Shown: positions 19,138 through 27,665 of the stretch, piece by piece
Layout: each line of letters opens with the position of its first letter
How positions within the stretch are numbered: position 1 is the first letter of the stretch
NCBI RefSeq assembly: GCF_000282575.1
Contig: NZ_AKJA01000128.1
Location: forward strand, 1-58,750
DNA from: Herbaspirillum sp. YR522
GTDB taxonomy: Bacteria > Pseudomonadota > Gammaproteobacteria > Burkholderiales > Burkholderiaceae_D
Reading direction: 5' to 3'
Length of the DNA: 58,750 nt
Notes under the pieces: model-generated
Database searches by the model: none
The model's input: the letters and a program-made list of their open reading frames with translations, nothing else
Told to the model about the DNA's origin: nothing
Program-made: the position numbers and the translations under genes

Positions 19138-19515
19138 ATGGAAAAGTCCGATTCTGTAACGCCGGTCGACACCGATATCTCGATCCAGCAAGGCGACTGG
19201 AGCGCCTATCGCCACCATATCGAAAGCCATGGCGCGCTCGACCAGCGCGCGCTGGGCGAGGACGAACGTGAAGAAGAGATCGCGCCCACGCTTTCGCACG
19301 CCGGGCTCGACAGCTCCGGCCAGCCGCTCAACGGCGAAGACGACATCATCGCCTACCGACGCCAGTGCGCGCGTGCCTACATCGGCATGAATGGCCGCCT
19401 CGGCGGACGTGCCTATCGCGCCAACGCGCCGGTGATCCTGACCCCCGACGCGGTGAGCGAACTGGCCGAACTCAACCGGCTGCTGCGCGAAGAGCGGGCA
19501 CTTAAAAAACGCTGA
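19138..19515 (+). CDS. Conserved-looking hypothetical protein, 125 residues
   Basis: I do not recognise this protein. It is soluble and acidic in its first half (DEREEEI, GEDD) and basic in its second (YRRQCARAYIGMNGRLGGRAYRAN), ending in a predicted helix rich in Leu, Glu, Arg and Lys (VSELAELNRLLREERALKKR). There is no signal peptide or membrane helix. The start is the ATG at 19138, after GGGAAGG; an ATG at 19081 in the same frame lacks such a site. The codon pattern is that of a real gene. It stands alone between the phytochrome and the multi-PAS kinase and is preceded by the two-part motif shared with pgi, which suggests a stress- or signal-related role. Its function is unknown. Confidence 0.65.
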   Translation: MEKSDSVTPVDTDISIQQGDWSAYRHHIESHGALDQRALGEDEREEEIAPTLSHAGLDSSGQPLNGEDDIIAYRRQCARAYIGMNGRLGGRAYRANAPVILTPDAVSELAELNRLLREERALKKR

Positions 19516-19538
19516 CAGGGGGCCGCCGCCGACCTGTC

Positions 19539-19567
19539 GGAACATCTCTCAAATTTTTGTAGGACAA
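19539..19567 (-). promoter_or_regulatory. Third, reverse-strand near-copy of the two-part motif
   Basis: Read on the minus strand, TTGTCCTACAA (19567-19557) is followed at the same spacing by GTTCC (19543-19539) in place of CGTCC. As a promoter it would fire antisense into the 125-residue gene. Note that TTGTCCTACAA is itself an imperfect palindrome (TTGT, CCT, ACAA), so it could be a two-sided operator for either neighbour. Confidence 0.3.
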
Positions 19568-19665
19568 GCTGAGGGGCGCGCAACCCCTTGCTGGCTGCCG
19601 CATTGCGCCACGCCGGGCGATGCCGGGATAGCGCTGCGGATGTGCTGGAGATCGACCGCATCCCG

Positions 19666-19671
19666 TATAAT
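19666..19671 (+). promoter_or_regulatory. TATAAT -10-like element before the multi-PAS kinase
   Basis: A consensus TATAAT lies 73 bases before the ATG at 19744. It supports a start at 19744 rather than the in-frame codon at 19588, which would be upstream of the promoter. No convincing -35 box is seen. Confidence 0.35.
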
Positions 19672-19743
19672 CGGAGCGTGATTTTCGGCGCCAAGGGCAC
19701 CAATCGGCGGACGCAGCATTCAGCTTTACATCATTTTCAAGAC

Positions 19744-22700
19744 ATGGAAGAAATCTCCTGGTTGCGAGGCGGCGGACAGTGCGCCCAACTCATCACCGAC
19801 AGCAACTGGGCTAATCACGCACTGGGCGTGCCGCGCGAGTGGCCGCAAACACTGCGTACGGCGCTGGGCATCGCCCTGCATTCGCCCACGCCCATGCTGC
19901 TGATATGGGGCCCGGCGCGACACGTGCTCTACAACGACGCCTTTGCCGCCCTTATCGGCGCCCAGCACCCGCATACTTTTGCCACGCCGCTGGAACACGC
20001 GCTGTTCTGGCCGGACATCCGTGCGCGCCACCTGGGGGCCATCGATGCCTGCTTCGGCGGCGAGCAGCGACAGCTCATCGATGAAGCGTTGCATGAGCAG
20101 GGCGGGCGCGAGGCCTGGTTCGATTTTTCCTACGTGCCGCTGTTTGGCGCCGACGGGCCGGTCGAGGGGGTGATCTGTACCCTCACCGATATGACCCTGC
20201 TGCCTCGCCCGGGGCGCGCAATGCCGGCCACGGCGCATCAGCTGCAACGACGCAACCGCCAACTGACGGCTGAGCGCGACACGGCCCAGCAGGTCAATCG
20301 CGAATTATCCGCACAGGCCGCGCTGCTGCAGCAACTGTTGCAGCAGTCGCCCGGTTTCACGGCCGTATTGCGCGGCCCGCAGCACATCTTCGAACTGGTC
20401 AATGGCGCCTACGTCAAGCTGTTCGGTGCGCAGCCGGTGATCGGACGAGCCCTGCGCGAGGCCTTTCCGCAGTTGCTCGACGACCAGCTGTTCGACCTGC
20501 TCGATCAGGTCTACCGCACCGGCGAGACCTATAACTCGCGCGGCGCCAAGGTGTTCTTGCGCGAAGGCGAGGACGGGCAATATCGTGAACTGGTGCTCGA
20601 CTTCGTGCTGCAGCCGATGCGTGGCGCCGATGGCGTTGTCGAAGGCATCTTCATGGAGGGCTTCGACGTCACCGACCATTTCGTGGCCGAGGAGCGCCTG
20701 CGTATCGCCGACAGCGCCGGTGGTATCGGCATCTTCGAGTGGTTTCCGGACTCCGGCAAGCTGCTGGTGTCGGACCGCTTCCGCCAGTTGTGGGGCATCG
20801 CGCCGGACGTCGTCGTCACCGACGAACTGCTGATCGGCATGATCGACCACGACTACCGGCACAATATCGGCACCGTCACGATCGACCAGCGCGAAAACCC
20901 GCTGGAATACACCGAATATCGCATCACTCGTGCCAGCGACGGCCAGAAGCGCTGGCTGGCGCGCAAGGGCGAAGTGGTGCGCGACGATCCACGCACCGAC
21001 AAGCGCTATGTCGGCGTGGTGTTCGACGTCACCGACCGCAAGTTCATGGAACAGGCCCTGGCGGCCTCCCAGACCAGCGTGCGCGCCAATAATGCGTTCG
21101 TGCGACAACTGCTGGACTCGACCGACCAGGGATTCTATTCGATCGATGTCGACGGCAAGGTCACGCTGTGCAATGCGGCCTTCCTGCGCATGCTGGGTTT
21201 CCACGACGAGCAGGAAGTCCTGGGCCGCGAACTGCACGGCGTGATCCAGCATTCGCATGCCGACGGACGCCCGTATGCATTCACCGACAGTCCGCTCTAC
21301 CGGGCCGCCCGCGAGGCGGTGACGACCCATGTCGACGACGAGTTGTTCTTCCGGCGCGACGGCAGCAGCTTCCCGGTGGCCTACCAGGCCCATCCGGTAT
21401 GGCTCGACGGTCAATTGCAGGGGGCGCTGTGCACCTTCGTCGATCTCACCGAGCACCAGCGTGGCATGCAGGCGCTGCTGTGGAGCGAGAACCGGCTGAC
21501 CGCGATCTTCAACCAGGCCTCGGTCTGTTTCTCGGAACTGGACCTGCAGGCCCGCTACCTGCGCGTCAACGATGCACTGTGCCGCATGCTGGGACGCAGC
21601 CAGGAAGAATTGCTGCAGATGGAGCTGGCCGAGGTCACCCATCCGGACGACATCGCGGTCCAGATGGCCATGATCAATCGCTGCATCGAGGACGGCAAGT
21701 CGTTTACGCTGGAGAAGCGCTACGTGCGTCCGGACGGCTCGACGTTCTGGGTCTCGAGCAACACCAGCCGCATCGTCGACGCCGACGGCCGGCCCCAGGC
21801 CATCATTGCGGTATCGACCGACATCACCGAACGGCGCCGTGCCGAGGAAGCCCTGCGCGACCTCAATGACACGCTGGAACAGCGCGTGGTCGAGGAAATC
21901 CTCGAACGCAGCCGCGCCGAGGCCGCGCTGTCGCAGATGCAGAAGATGGAAGCGGTGGGGCAGCTGACCGGTGGCGTGGCGCACGACTTCAACAACGTAC
22001 TGCAGATCATCGGCGGCAACCTGCAATTGCTGCAGGCCGACCCGACATTGCCGGAAAAAAGCCAGCAGCGCGTCAGGATTGCCATCGGCGCGGTCGACCG
22101 CGGTGCCAAGCTGTCGTCGCAACTGTTGGCCTTCGCGCGGCGCCAGCCATTGCAGCCGCGCAGCATCAACCTCGAGCGCGTGATGCAGAACATGGATGAC
22201 CTGCTGCGCCGTGCGGTGGGCGAGACCATCGAGATCTCGATGGCGATGGCGCACGACCTGTGGAACACCATGCTCGACCCCAACCAGGTCGAGAACCTGA
22301 TCATCAATACCGCCATCAACGCGCGCGACGCCATGCCCAACGGCGGGCGCCTGACGTTGCAGATCGAAAACGTCACGCTGACCGATCCCAACTTCCTGGC
22401 CCAGGCCGACCTGGCACCGGGCGACTATGTCGAGCTGGCGATCTCGGACAATGGCCACGGCATGGCGCCGGACGTGCGCGAACGCGCCTTCGAACCGTTC
22501 TTCACCACCAAGAAGGAAGGCGAGGGTACCGGTCTGGGGCTGTCGATGGCGTACGGCTTCGTCAAGCAGAGTCGCGGCCACATCAGTATCCAGAGCGAAG
22601 TGGGGCGCGGCACCACGGTGCGCATCTATTTCCCCCGTTCGCTGGAAGAAGCGGTGGTGATCGACGACAACCGCGAGATGGAAGTGCGGGGCGGCGACGA

Positions 22701-23640
22701 AACCATCCTGGTGGTGGAAGACGACCCCAACCTGCAACTGACGGTGGTCGACACGCTGTCATCGCTCGGCTATCGCGTGCTCAAGGCCGACAATGGCGAG
22801 CGGGCGCTGGCGATCGTGCAGAGCGGCATTCCGATCGACATGGTATTTACCGACGTAGTCATGCCCGGCACCGTGCCGGCCACCGAGCTGGCACGCCAGG
22901 CCCGGCAATTGCTGCCCGACGTCGAGGTGTTGTTCACCTCGGGCTACCCGCGCGACGCCATCGTGCACGAAGGGCGGCTCGACGCTGGCGTCGAACTGCT
23001 CAGCAAGCCCTATCGCAGCAACCAGCTGGCGCGCCGCATCCGTCACCTGCTGTCGAACAACCAGCAGCGCCGCCAGCTGCAGCAACGGGTGCAGCACGAC
23101 CCAGGCGCCGAGAACCTGGCGACGATCCATGTGCTGCCGGTGGCCCAGCGCAAGGCCGAGGCCGAACTCGAAGCGCAGTTGCAGCAATTCGAACAGCAGC
23201 AGGCCGAGCCGCAATGGCGCATGGCCCAGGGCGGCGCCGGCGGCAGCCGGCCCGAACCGCAGGCGCTGGTCGACGCGGCGCCGGTGACCGGCTTGCGATT
23301 GCTGGTGGTGGAAGACAACATCGACTCCCAGCAACTGGTCTGCGAGCTGCTCGAAACGCTGGGGCATGCCGCACGCGGCGTCACCACCGGCGAAGAAGCC
23401 CAGCAGGCGCTGGAAGAACAGGCCTTCGACGTCCTGTTTACCGACGTCAACCTGCCCGGCATGTCGGGCGTCGACCTGGCGCGGCATACGCTGGCGCGGT
23501 TCCCCGAGATGGAAGTGATCTTCGCCTCGGGCTACGGCGCCATGGTGGCACGCAATGTGGGCTTCGCTTCGCACTCGCTGCCCAAGCCCTACGATATCGA
23601 CCAGCTGCAAGACATCCTGGCCAGGATCGCGGGAGTCTGA
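19744..23640 (+). CDS. Large hybrid histidine kinase (five PAS, HisKA, HATPase, two REC)
   Basis: A 1298-residue soluble kinase. The N-terminal sensor has the 'GVPREWPQTLRTAL...LLIWGP' opening found in many PAS hybrid kinases, then a coiled-coil linker near 170-205 and four more PAS segments. These contain QSPGFTAVLRGPQHIFELVN, GIGIFEWFPDSGKLLVSD, STDQGFYSIDVDGKVTLCN and QASVCFSELDLQARYLRVN. The kinase core is of the HDFNN type: His747 in GGVAHDFNNVLQIIGG, then the ATPase with ISDNGHGM. Two receivers follow, with Asp1037 in VFTDVVMPG and Asp1234 in LFTDVNLPG, joined by a Gln-rich helix. There is no DNA-binding output. ATG 19744 follows a TATAAT. It probably feeds a separate regulator or phosphotransfer protein. 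Confidence 0.88.
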   Translation: MEEISWLRGGGQCAQLITDSNWANHALGVPREWPQTLRTALGIALHSPTPMLLIWGPARHVLYNDAFAALIGAQHPHTFATPLEHALFWPDIRARHLGAIDACFGGEQRQLIDEALHEQGGREAWFDFSYVPLFGADGPVEGVICTLTDMTLLPRPGRAMPATAHQLQRRNRQLTAERDTAQQVNRELSAQAALLQQLLQQSPGFTAVLRGPQHIFELVNGAYVKLFGAQPVIGRALREAFPQLLDDQLFDLLDQVYRTGETYNSRGAKVFLREGEDGQYRELVLDFVLQPMRGADGVVEGIFMEGFDVTDHFVAEERLRIADSAGGIGIFEWFPDSGKLLVSDRFRQLWGIAPDVVVTDELLIGMIDHDYRHNIGTVTIDQRENPLEYTEYRITRASDGQKRWLARKGEVVRDDPRTDKRYVGVVFDVTDRKFMEQALAASQTSVRANNAFVRQLLDSTDQGFYSIDVDGKVTLCNAAFLRMLGFHDEQEVLGRELHGVIQHSHADGRPYAFTDSPLYRAAREAVTTHVDDELFFRRDGSSFPVAYQAHPVWLDGQLQGALCTFVDLTEHQRGMQALLWSENRLTAIFNQASVCFSELDLQARYLRVNDALCRMLGRSQEELLQMELAEVTHPDDIAVQMAMINRCIEDGKSFTLEKRYVRPDGSTFWVSSNTSRIVDADGRPQAIIAVSTDITERRRAEEALRDLNDTLEQRVVEEILERSRAEAALSQMQKMEAVGQLTGGVAHDFNNVLQIIGGNLQLLQADPTLPEKSQQRVRIAIGAVDRGAKLSSQLLAFARRQPLQPRSINLERVMQNMDDLLRRAVGETIEISMAMAHDLWNTMLDPNQVENLIINTAINARDAMPNGGRLTLQIENVTLTDPNFLAQADLAPGDYVELAISDNGHGMAPDVRERAFEPFFTTKKEGEGTGLGLSMAYGFVKQSRGHISIQSEVGRGTTVRIYFPRSLEEAVVIDDNREMEVRGGDETILVVEDDPNLQLTVVDTLSSLGYRVLKADNGERALAIVQSGIPIDMVFTDVVMPGTVPATELARQARQLLPDVEVLFTSGYPRDAIVHEGRLDAGVELLSKPYRSNQLARRIRHLLSNNQQRRQLQQRVQHDPGAENLATIHVLPVAQRKAEAELEAQLQQFEQQQAEPQWRMAQGGAGGSRPEPQALVDAAPVTGLRLLVVEDNIDSQQLVCELLETLGHAARGVTTGEEAQQALEEQAFDVLFTDVNLPGMSGVDLARHTLARFPEMEVIFASGYGAMVARNVGFASHSLPKPYDIDQLQDILARIAGV

Positions 23641-23787
23641 CATCGCGGTGCCGTGCGGCGCCGCCCCGGTAGACCGGGCGGCGTGTCCGTCCGCGCCCGA
23701 AAGGCGGCCGTGCGTGCGGCACCAGCGTTACAATGTCGCTTTTCGTGAATCCCGGCGTTGTTGCCAACCTGCCATCCATCCATAGCC

Positions 23788-25029
23788 ATGCGCGCATTGT
23801 TCGTCCTCATCCACCGCTGGTTCGGGCTGGCCGCGGCGGTCTTCCTGTTCATCTCGGGCGCCACGGGCGCGGTCATCTCGTGGGACCACGAGCTCGACGC
23901 CTGGCTCAATCCGCAACTGTTCGACGCACGTAGCGCCGTCGGCGCCCAGCCGGTGCTGGACGGCCTGACCCTGGCCAACCGCGTCGAGCAGGCCGAACCC
24001 CGGCTGCGCGTGACCTATGTGCTGACCCGGGAAGAGCCGGGGCACACCATGAACATGATGGTCGAGCCGCGGCTGGACCCGGCCACGGCCAAGCCCTATG
24101 TGCTCGACTTCAACCAGATCGCCGTCGATCCGGTCACCGCAGAGATCCAGGGCCGGCGCATGTGGGGCGCGATATCGCTGTCGCGCGAGAACCTGCTGCC
24201 TTTCCTCTACAAGCTGCATTACACGATGCACCTGCCCGAGGTGGGCGGCATCGAAACCGGTATCTGGCTCATGGGGATCGTGGGCATCGTCTGGACACTG
24301 GACTGCTTCATCGCCCTGTACCTGTCTTTCCCCAACGTGCGCAGCTGGCGCAAGTCGTTTGCTTTCCGCTGGCGCGACGGCGCACACAAGCTCAATTTCG
24401 ACCTGCACCGCTCGGGCGGGGTGTGGGTCTGGGCCCTGTTGCTGATCCTCGCGGTGACGTCGATCTCGATGAACCTCGAGCGCCAGGTCATGCGGCCTAT
24501 CCTCCAGACCGTATCCACGCTGAGTGCCGGCCCGTTCGACACCCGCACCCCGCTGGCGCCCGAGAAGGTCGCCGAGCCGCGGGTGAGTCGCGAACAGGTG
24601 GTGCGGCTGGCTGCCGACGAAGCCCGGCGGCGAGGCCTGCCTGGGCCGGTGGGCGGGGTATTCTATTCGTCCATGTTCGGGGTCTATGGCGTGGGCCTGT
24701 TCGAGCCCGGCAATGACCACGGCGACGGCGGCCTGGGCAATGCCTGGCTGTACTTCGACGCCGCCACCGGTGCGCCCCAGGGCGGCCGGATACCGGGCAC
24801 CGGCAGCGCCGGCGATATCTTCCTGCAGGCGCAGTTCCCGTTGCATTCCGGGCGCATCCTGGGCCTGCCCGGTCGCATCATGATCTCGATCATGGGCGCG
24901 CTGGTGGCGATGCTGTCGGTGACCGGGGTCATCATCTGGGTCCGCAAGCGCCGCGCCCGCCTGCAACAACGGCAGCGCCTGGCCGGCAGCGCGGCCGGGG
25001 TCTCGCCGGAAGGTTTTGCCGGACGCTAG
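23788..25029 (+). CDS. PepSY-associated transmembrane protein
   Basis: A 413-residue inner-membrane protein of the PepSY-TM (PiuB-like) family. The first helix begins at once (LFVLIHRWFGLAAAVFLFISGATGAVISW, spread over residues 5-33). Two further helices lie near 160-190 (IWLMGIVGIVWTLDCFIALYL) and 215-235, and a last one near 370-390 (GALVAMLSVTGVIIWV) before a basic tail. The periplasmic parts carry the PepSY-like segments. Such proteins often accompany siderophore receptors and are thought to act as ferric-siderophore reductases or periplasmic inhibitors; the exact role is open. The start is the ATG at 23788; a start at 23758 would add a polar leader. Its stop overlaps the convergent LysR stop by four bases. 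The siderophore locus is 5 kb away. Confidence 0.82.
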   Translation: MRALFVLIHRWFGLAAAVFLFISGATGAVISWDHELDAWLNPQLFDARSAVGAQPVLDGLTLANRVEQAEPRLRVTYVLTREEPGHTMNMMVEPRLDPATAKPYVLDFNQIAVDPVTAEIQGRRMWGAISLSRENLLPFLYKLHYTMHLPEVGGIETGIWLMGIVGIVWTLDCFIALYLSFPNVRSWRKSFAFRWRDGAHKLNFDLHRSGGVWVWALLLILAVTSISMNLERQVMRPILQTVSTLSAGPFDTRTPLAPEKVAEPRVSREQVVRLAADEARRRGLPGPVGGVFYSSMFGVYGVGLFEPGNDHGDGGLGNAWLYFDAATGAPQGGRIPGTGSAGDIFLQAQFPLHSGRILGLPGRIMISIMGALVAMLSVTGVIIWVRKRRARLQQRQRLAGSAAGVSPEGFAGR

Positions 25030-25898
25030 GCGCCATCCTGCAGCGCCTGCTGCAACAGTTGCAGCATCCTCGGGCGCTCGGCCTGGCTGGCGCTGAGCAA
25101 TACGACCTGGCGCCGGTAGCGTCCCGGGTCGGGCGCATCGATGGCATGCATGCGGCAGCCACTGGCCAGCTTGTCGATGCCGCCCCAGCGTGGCACCAGG
25201 CTTACGCCTACGCCGTCGGCGACCAGCATGGCGATGGTCTCCAGCGCGTCCAGGTCGCACAGCACCGCCGGCTGCAGCCCGTGGTCGTCCAGATAAAGCT
25301 GCGCCGGGCGTGCGCCCCAGGCGTGCGGATCGTACCGGATATAGGGGTGATGGCGCAGCAGCGCGGCCACATTGCCGCGCCAGCCGCGCGGCGCCAGCAG
25401 CACCAGTTCTTCCTGGCGTAGCGGCTGCGCCTGCCAGGCACGCGGCAACGCGAACGGTGGTGCCACCAGGATCGCCGCATCCAGCTCGGCGGCCAGCAAC
25501 GCCTGGTACAGCGAACGCGAGGTGCCGGGCACGATGGCCGGGCGCAGTTGCGGCGCATCGCGGGTCAGTTGCCGCAAGGCCCCCGGTAGCAAACCGGTCA
25601 GCGCCGTGGAAATGGCGCCGATGCGCAGGGTGCCGGTCAAGCCCCGGGCGTCGGCGTCGCCGGCCAGCAGCGCCACTTCGCGCACGATGCCGCGGGCGCG
25701 CGGCAGCAGCGCGGTGCAGGCCTCGGTGGCGCGTGCCGCGTGGCCGGCGCGCGACAGCAGCTCAACCCCCAGTTCCCGTTCCAGCGCCTGCACGCGCTGG
25801 CTCACCGCCGCCGCCGTCAGTCCTTCATTGCGGGCGGCGTCGGCGATGGAGCCACATTCGACGACTGCGATCAAGCTCTTCAGGTAACGGCTATCCAT
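25026..25898 (-). CDS. LysR-family transcriptional regulator
   Basis: A 290-residue regulator with an N-terminal winged helix (about 1-60: LKSLIAVVECGSIADAARNEGLTAAAVSQRVQALERELG) and a C-terminal substrate-binding domain (about 90-290). The ATG at 25898 is preceded by an AT-rich divergent promoter region of 111 bases shared with the VOC/ghrA genes, which it probably controls, as is usual for LysR proteins beside a divergent target. Its stop (TAG, reverse) overlaps the PepSY gene stop within the palindrome CTAG at 25026-25029. The inducer is unknown; a small 2-oxo or hydroxy acid is plausible from the neighbours. Confidence 0.9.
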   Translation of the reverse strand: MDSRYLKSLIAVVECGSIADAARNEGLTAAAVSQRVQALERELGVELLSRAGHAARATEACTALLPRARGIVREVALLAGDADARGLTGTLRIGAISTALTGLLPGALRQLTRDAPQLRPAIVPGTSRSLYQALLAAELDAAILVAPPFALPRAWQAQPLRQEELVLLAPRGWRGNVAALLRHHPYIRYDPHAWGARPAQLYLDDHGLQPAVLCDLDALETIAMLVADGVGVSLVPRWGGIDKLASGCRMHAIDAPDPGRYRRQVVLLSASQAERPRMLQLLQQALQDGA

Positions 25899-26009
25899 AA
25901 ATAATTCTTTTGAATGGATTAAAAATTACATGCTATCTCTTTTGGTCTGGCGCCGCTATGCTAGCGCCTGTCGTGGCCAATCCCTATCCAATCCCGTATT
26001 GAGGTTTTC
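25899..26009. promoter_or_regulatory. Divergent LysR/VOC promoter region
   Basis: This AT-rich gap between the two divergent starts holds an imperfect inverted repeat ATTC-TTTT-GAAT at 25904-25915 and a TATGCT -10-like box near 25957. A LysR operator is expected here, but no textbook ATC-N9-GAT site is visible. Confidence 0.35.
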
Positions 26010-26426
26010 ATGAAATCGATCTTCCACCTTGCCTATCATGTGCGCGATCTTGACGTTGCGCGCCGTTTCTACTGCGACCTGCTGCAGTGCGAAGAGGGCC
26101 GCAGTACCGATACCTGGGTCGACATCGACTTCTTCGGGCACCAGCTGTCGCTGCACCTGGGGCAACCGTTTGCCGTGACCAATACCGGTCGGGTGGGCGA
26201 GCACATGGTACCGATGCCGCACCTGGGCATCATCCTGGCGATGGCCGACTGGCGCGCGCTGGCTGATCGGCTCAGCGCCAGCGGCGAGGTCGAGTTCGTG
26301 CTGGCGCCGCAGATCCGCTTTGCCGGCGAGCCGGGCGAACAGGCGACCATGTTCTTCCTCGACCCGTTTGGCAACCCGATCGAGGTCAAGGGTTTCGAGA
26401 GCCTGGAGCAGGTGTACGCCAAATGA
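26010..26426 (+). CDS. VOC family (glyoxalase/extradiol dioxygenase fold) protein
   Basis: A 138-residue single vicinal-oxygen-chelate protein made of two beta-alpha-beta-beta-beta modules. It starts with the typical FHLAYHVRDLDVARRFYCDLL, where His7 and later Glu in NPIEVKGF are metal-ligand candidates. DFFGHQLSLHL in the middle supplies another. It could be a lactoylglutathione-lyase relative or a dioxygenase-like enzyme; the substrate cannot be told from sequence. GAGG lies seven bases before the ATG. The stop overlaps the ghrA start (ATGA), so the two are cotranslated, and a divergent LysR regulator is next door. Confidence 0.85.
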   Translation: MKSIFHLAYHVRDLDVARRFYCDLLQCEEGRSTDTWVDIDFFGHQLSLHLGQPFAVTNTGRVGEHMVPMPHLGIILAMADWRALADRLSASGEVEFVLAPQIRFAGEPGEQATMFFLDPFGNPIEVKGFESLEQVYAK

Positions 26427-27373
26427 GCCAGGCCGCGCCGATTGTCTTCGTCAGCCGCGAAGACGCCAGCCATGCGGCCGATTGGGTCCAGGCGTTGCAG
26501 CAGGCCATGCCCGGCGAGCGCATCGTGCCTTTCGACCAGCTCGATGAAGCTGCGCGCCAGCAGTGCCAGATCGCCGTCGTCGCCAATCCGGATCCGCAGC
26601 GGCTGCGCGCCTTGCCGCGATTGCGTTGGGTGCATAGCGTCTGGGCCGGGGTCGAGCGGCTGGCGCCGGAGTTGCGCGACAGCGGGCTCAAGCTCACGCG
26701 CCTGGTCGACCCGCGCCTGTCGAGCACCATGGCCGAGGCGGTGCTGGCCTGGACCCTGTACCTGCACCGCGACATGCCCCTGTATGCGCAGCGCCAGCGC
26801 TTTCGGGTGTGGCAGGCCGAACAGTATGTGCTGCCCGAGCAGCGCACCGTCGGCATCCTCGGACTGGGCACGCTGGGCGAGGCCGCCGCCCGCGCCTTGC
26901 TGGCGGCCCGTTTCAAGGTATGCGGCTGGAGTCGCACGGCACGTTCGATCGACGGTGTGCAGACCTATGACGGGCAACAGGGGCTGGCCGAGATGCTGGG
27001 CCAGACCGACATCCTGGTGTGCCTGCTGCCGCTGACCGCCGACACCCGAGGCCTGCTCGACGCCGCGCGCCTGGCGTTACTGCCGCCGCAGGCGCAACTG
27101 ATCAATTTTGCGCGTGGCCCGATCATCGACGACGCGGCCCTGTGCGATGCGCTCGACAGCGCCCGGCTGCGCCACGCGGTGCTGGACGTATTTGCCACCG
27201 AACCGTTGCCGCCCGACCAGTGGCAGTGGACCCACCCCAGCGTGACGGTGCTGCCCCATTGCTCGGCGCCGACCAACCGCGAGACGGCGTCGGCCATCGT
27301 GGCTTCGAATGTGCGGCGCTTCCGCGAGACGGGCGAGATCGCGGCCAATGTCGATCTCGAGCGCGGTTATTGA
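26423..27373 (+). CDS. ghrA: Glyoxylate/hydroxypyruvate reductase A
   Basis: A 316-residue D-2-hydroxyacid dehydrogenase of the GhrA branch, which reduces glyoxylate and hydroxypyruvate with NADPH. The Rossmann fold is marked by TVGILGLGTLGEAAARAL, with CGWSRTARS at the end of the second strand. The catalytic Arg is in INFARGPIIDD, the Glu in DVFATEPLP and the His in LPHCSAPT. The short N-terminal half and the family length fit GhrA rather than SerA. It begins with ATGA overlapping the VOC stop. The pairing with a VOC protein and a LysR regulator suggests disposal of a reactive 2-oxo acid or aldehyde. Confidence 0.88.
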   Translation: MSQAAPIVFVSREDASHAADWVQALQQAMPGERIVPFDQLDEAARQQCQIAVVANPDPQRLRALPRLRWVHSVWAGVERLAPELRDSGLKLTRLVDPRLSSTMAEAVLAWTLYLHRDMPLYAQRQRFRVWQAEQYVLPEQRTVGILGLGTLGEAAARALLAARFKVCGWSRTARSIDGVQTYDGQQGLAEMLGQTDILVCLLPLTADTRGLLDAARLALLPPQAQLINFARGPIIDDAALCDALDSARLRHAVLDVFATEPLPPDQWQWTHPSVTVLPHCSAPTNRETASAIVASNVRRFRETGEIAANVDLERGY

Positions 27374-27665
27374 CGGCGCTGGCTGAGCCGGTAATCCTTG
27401 CCACGCTAGAGGGCCGGCGTCAGCTCCTGCCGGCTCATCTCGGCGGGCGAAGGTCCGAGTCGCGACCGATGGCGTCTGGCGACCACCGGTTGGCGCGATC
27501 CAGCGGTTCGCGCATGGCGAGATCGTCGCGCGACGTGTCTTCATGCCAAGGCGATGTTTACGCCGCTTATATAGCGATCACACCAAATGAAATCCGGTTT
27601 TTAGACCGAAGTATTTAGATTGGCGTTTCCGTCACTACCGGCTTGCGCGTGCAAGTCACGACTCC
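27374..27665. other. 292-base gap between ghrA and the amidotransferase gene
   Basis: The first half contains a GC-rich imperfect hairpin (GCCGG at 27412-27416 with GCCGGC at 27428-27433) without a T-run. The second half has an AT-rich patch (27570-27620) likely to hold the promoter of the next gene, but no clear -35/-10 pair. No open reading frame here looks coding. Confidence 0.4.
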
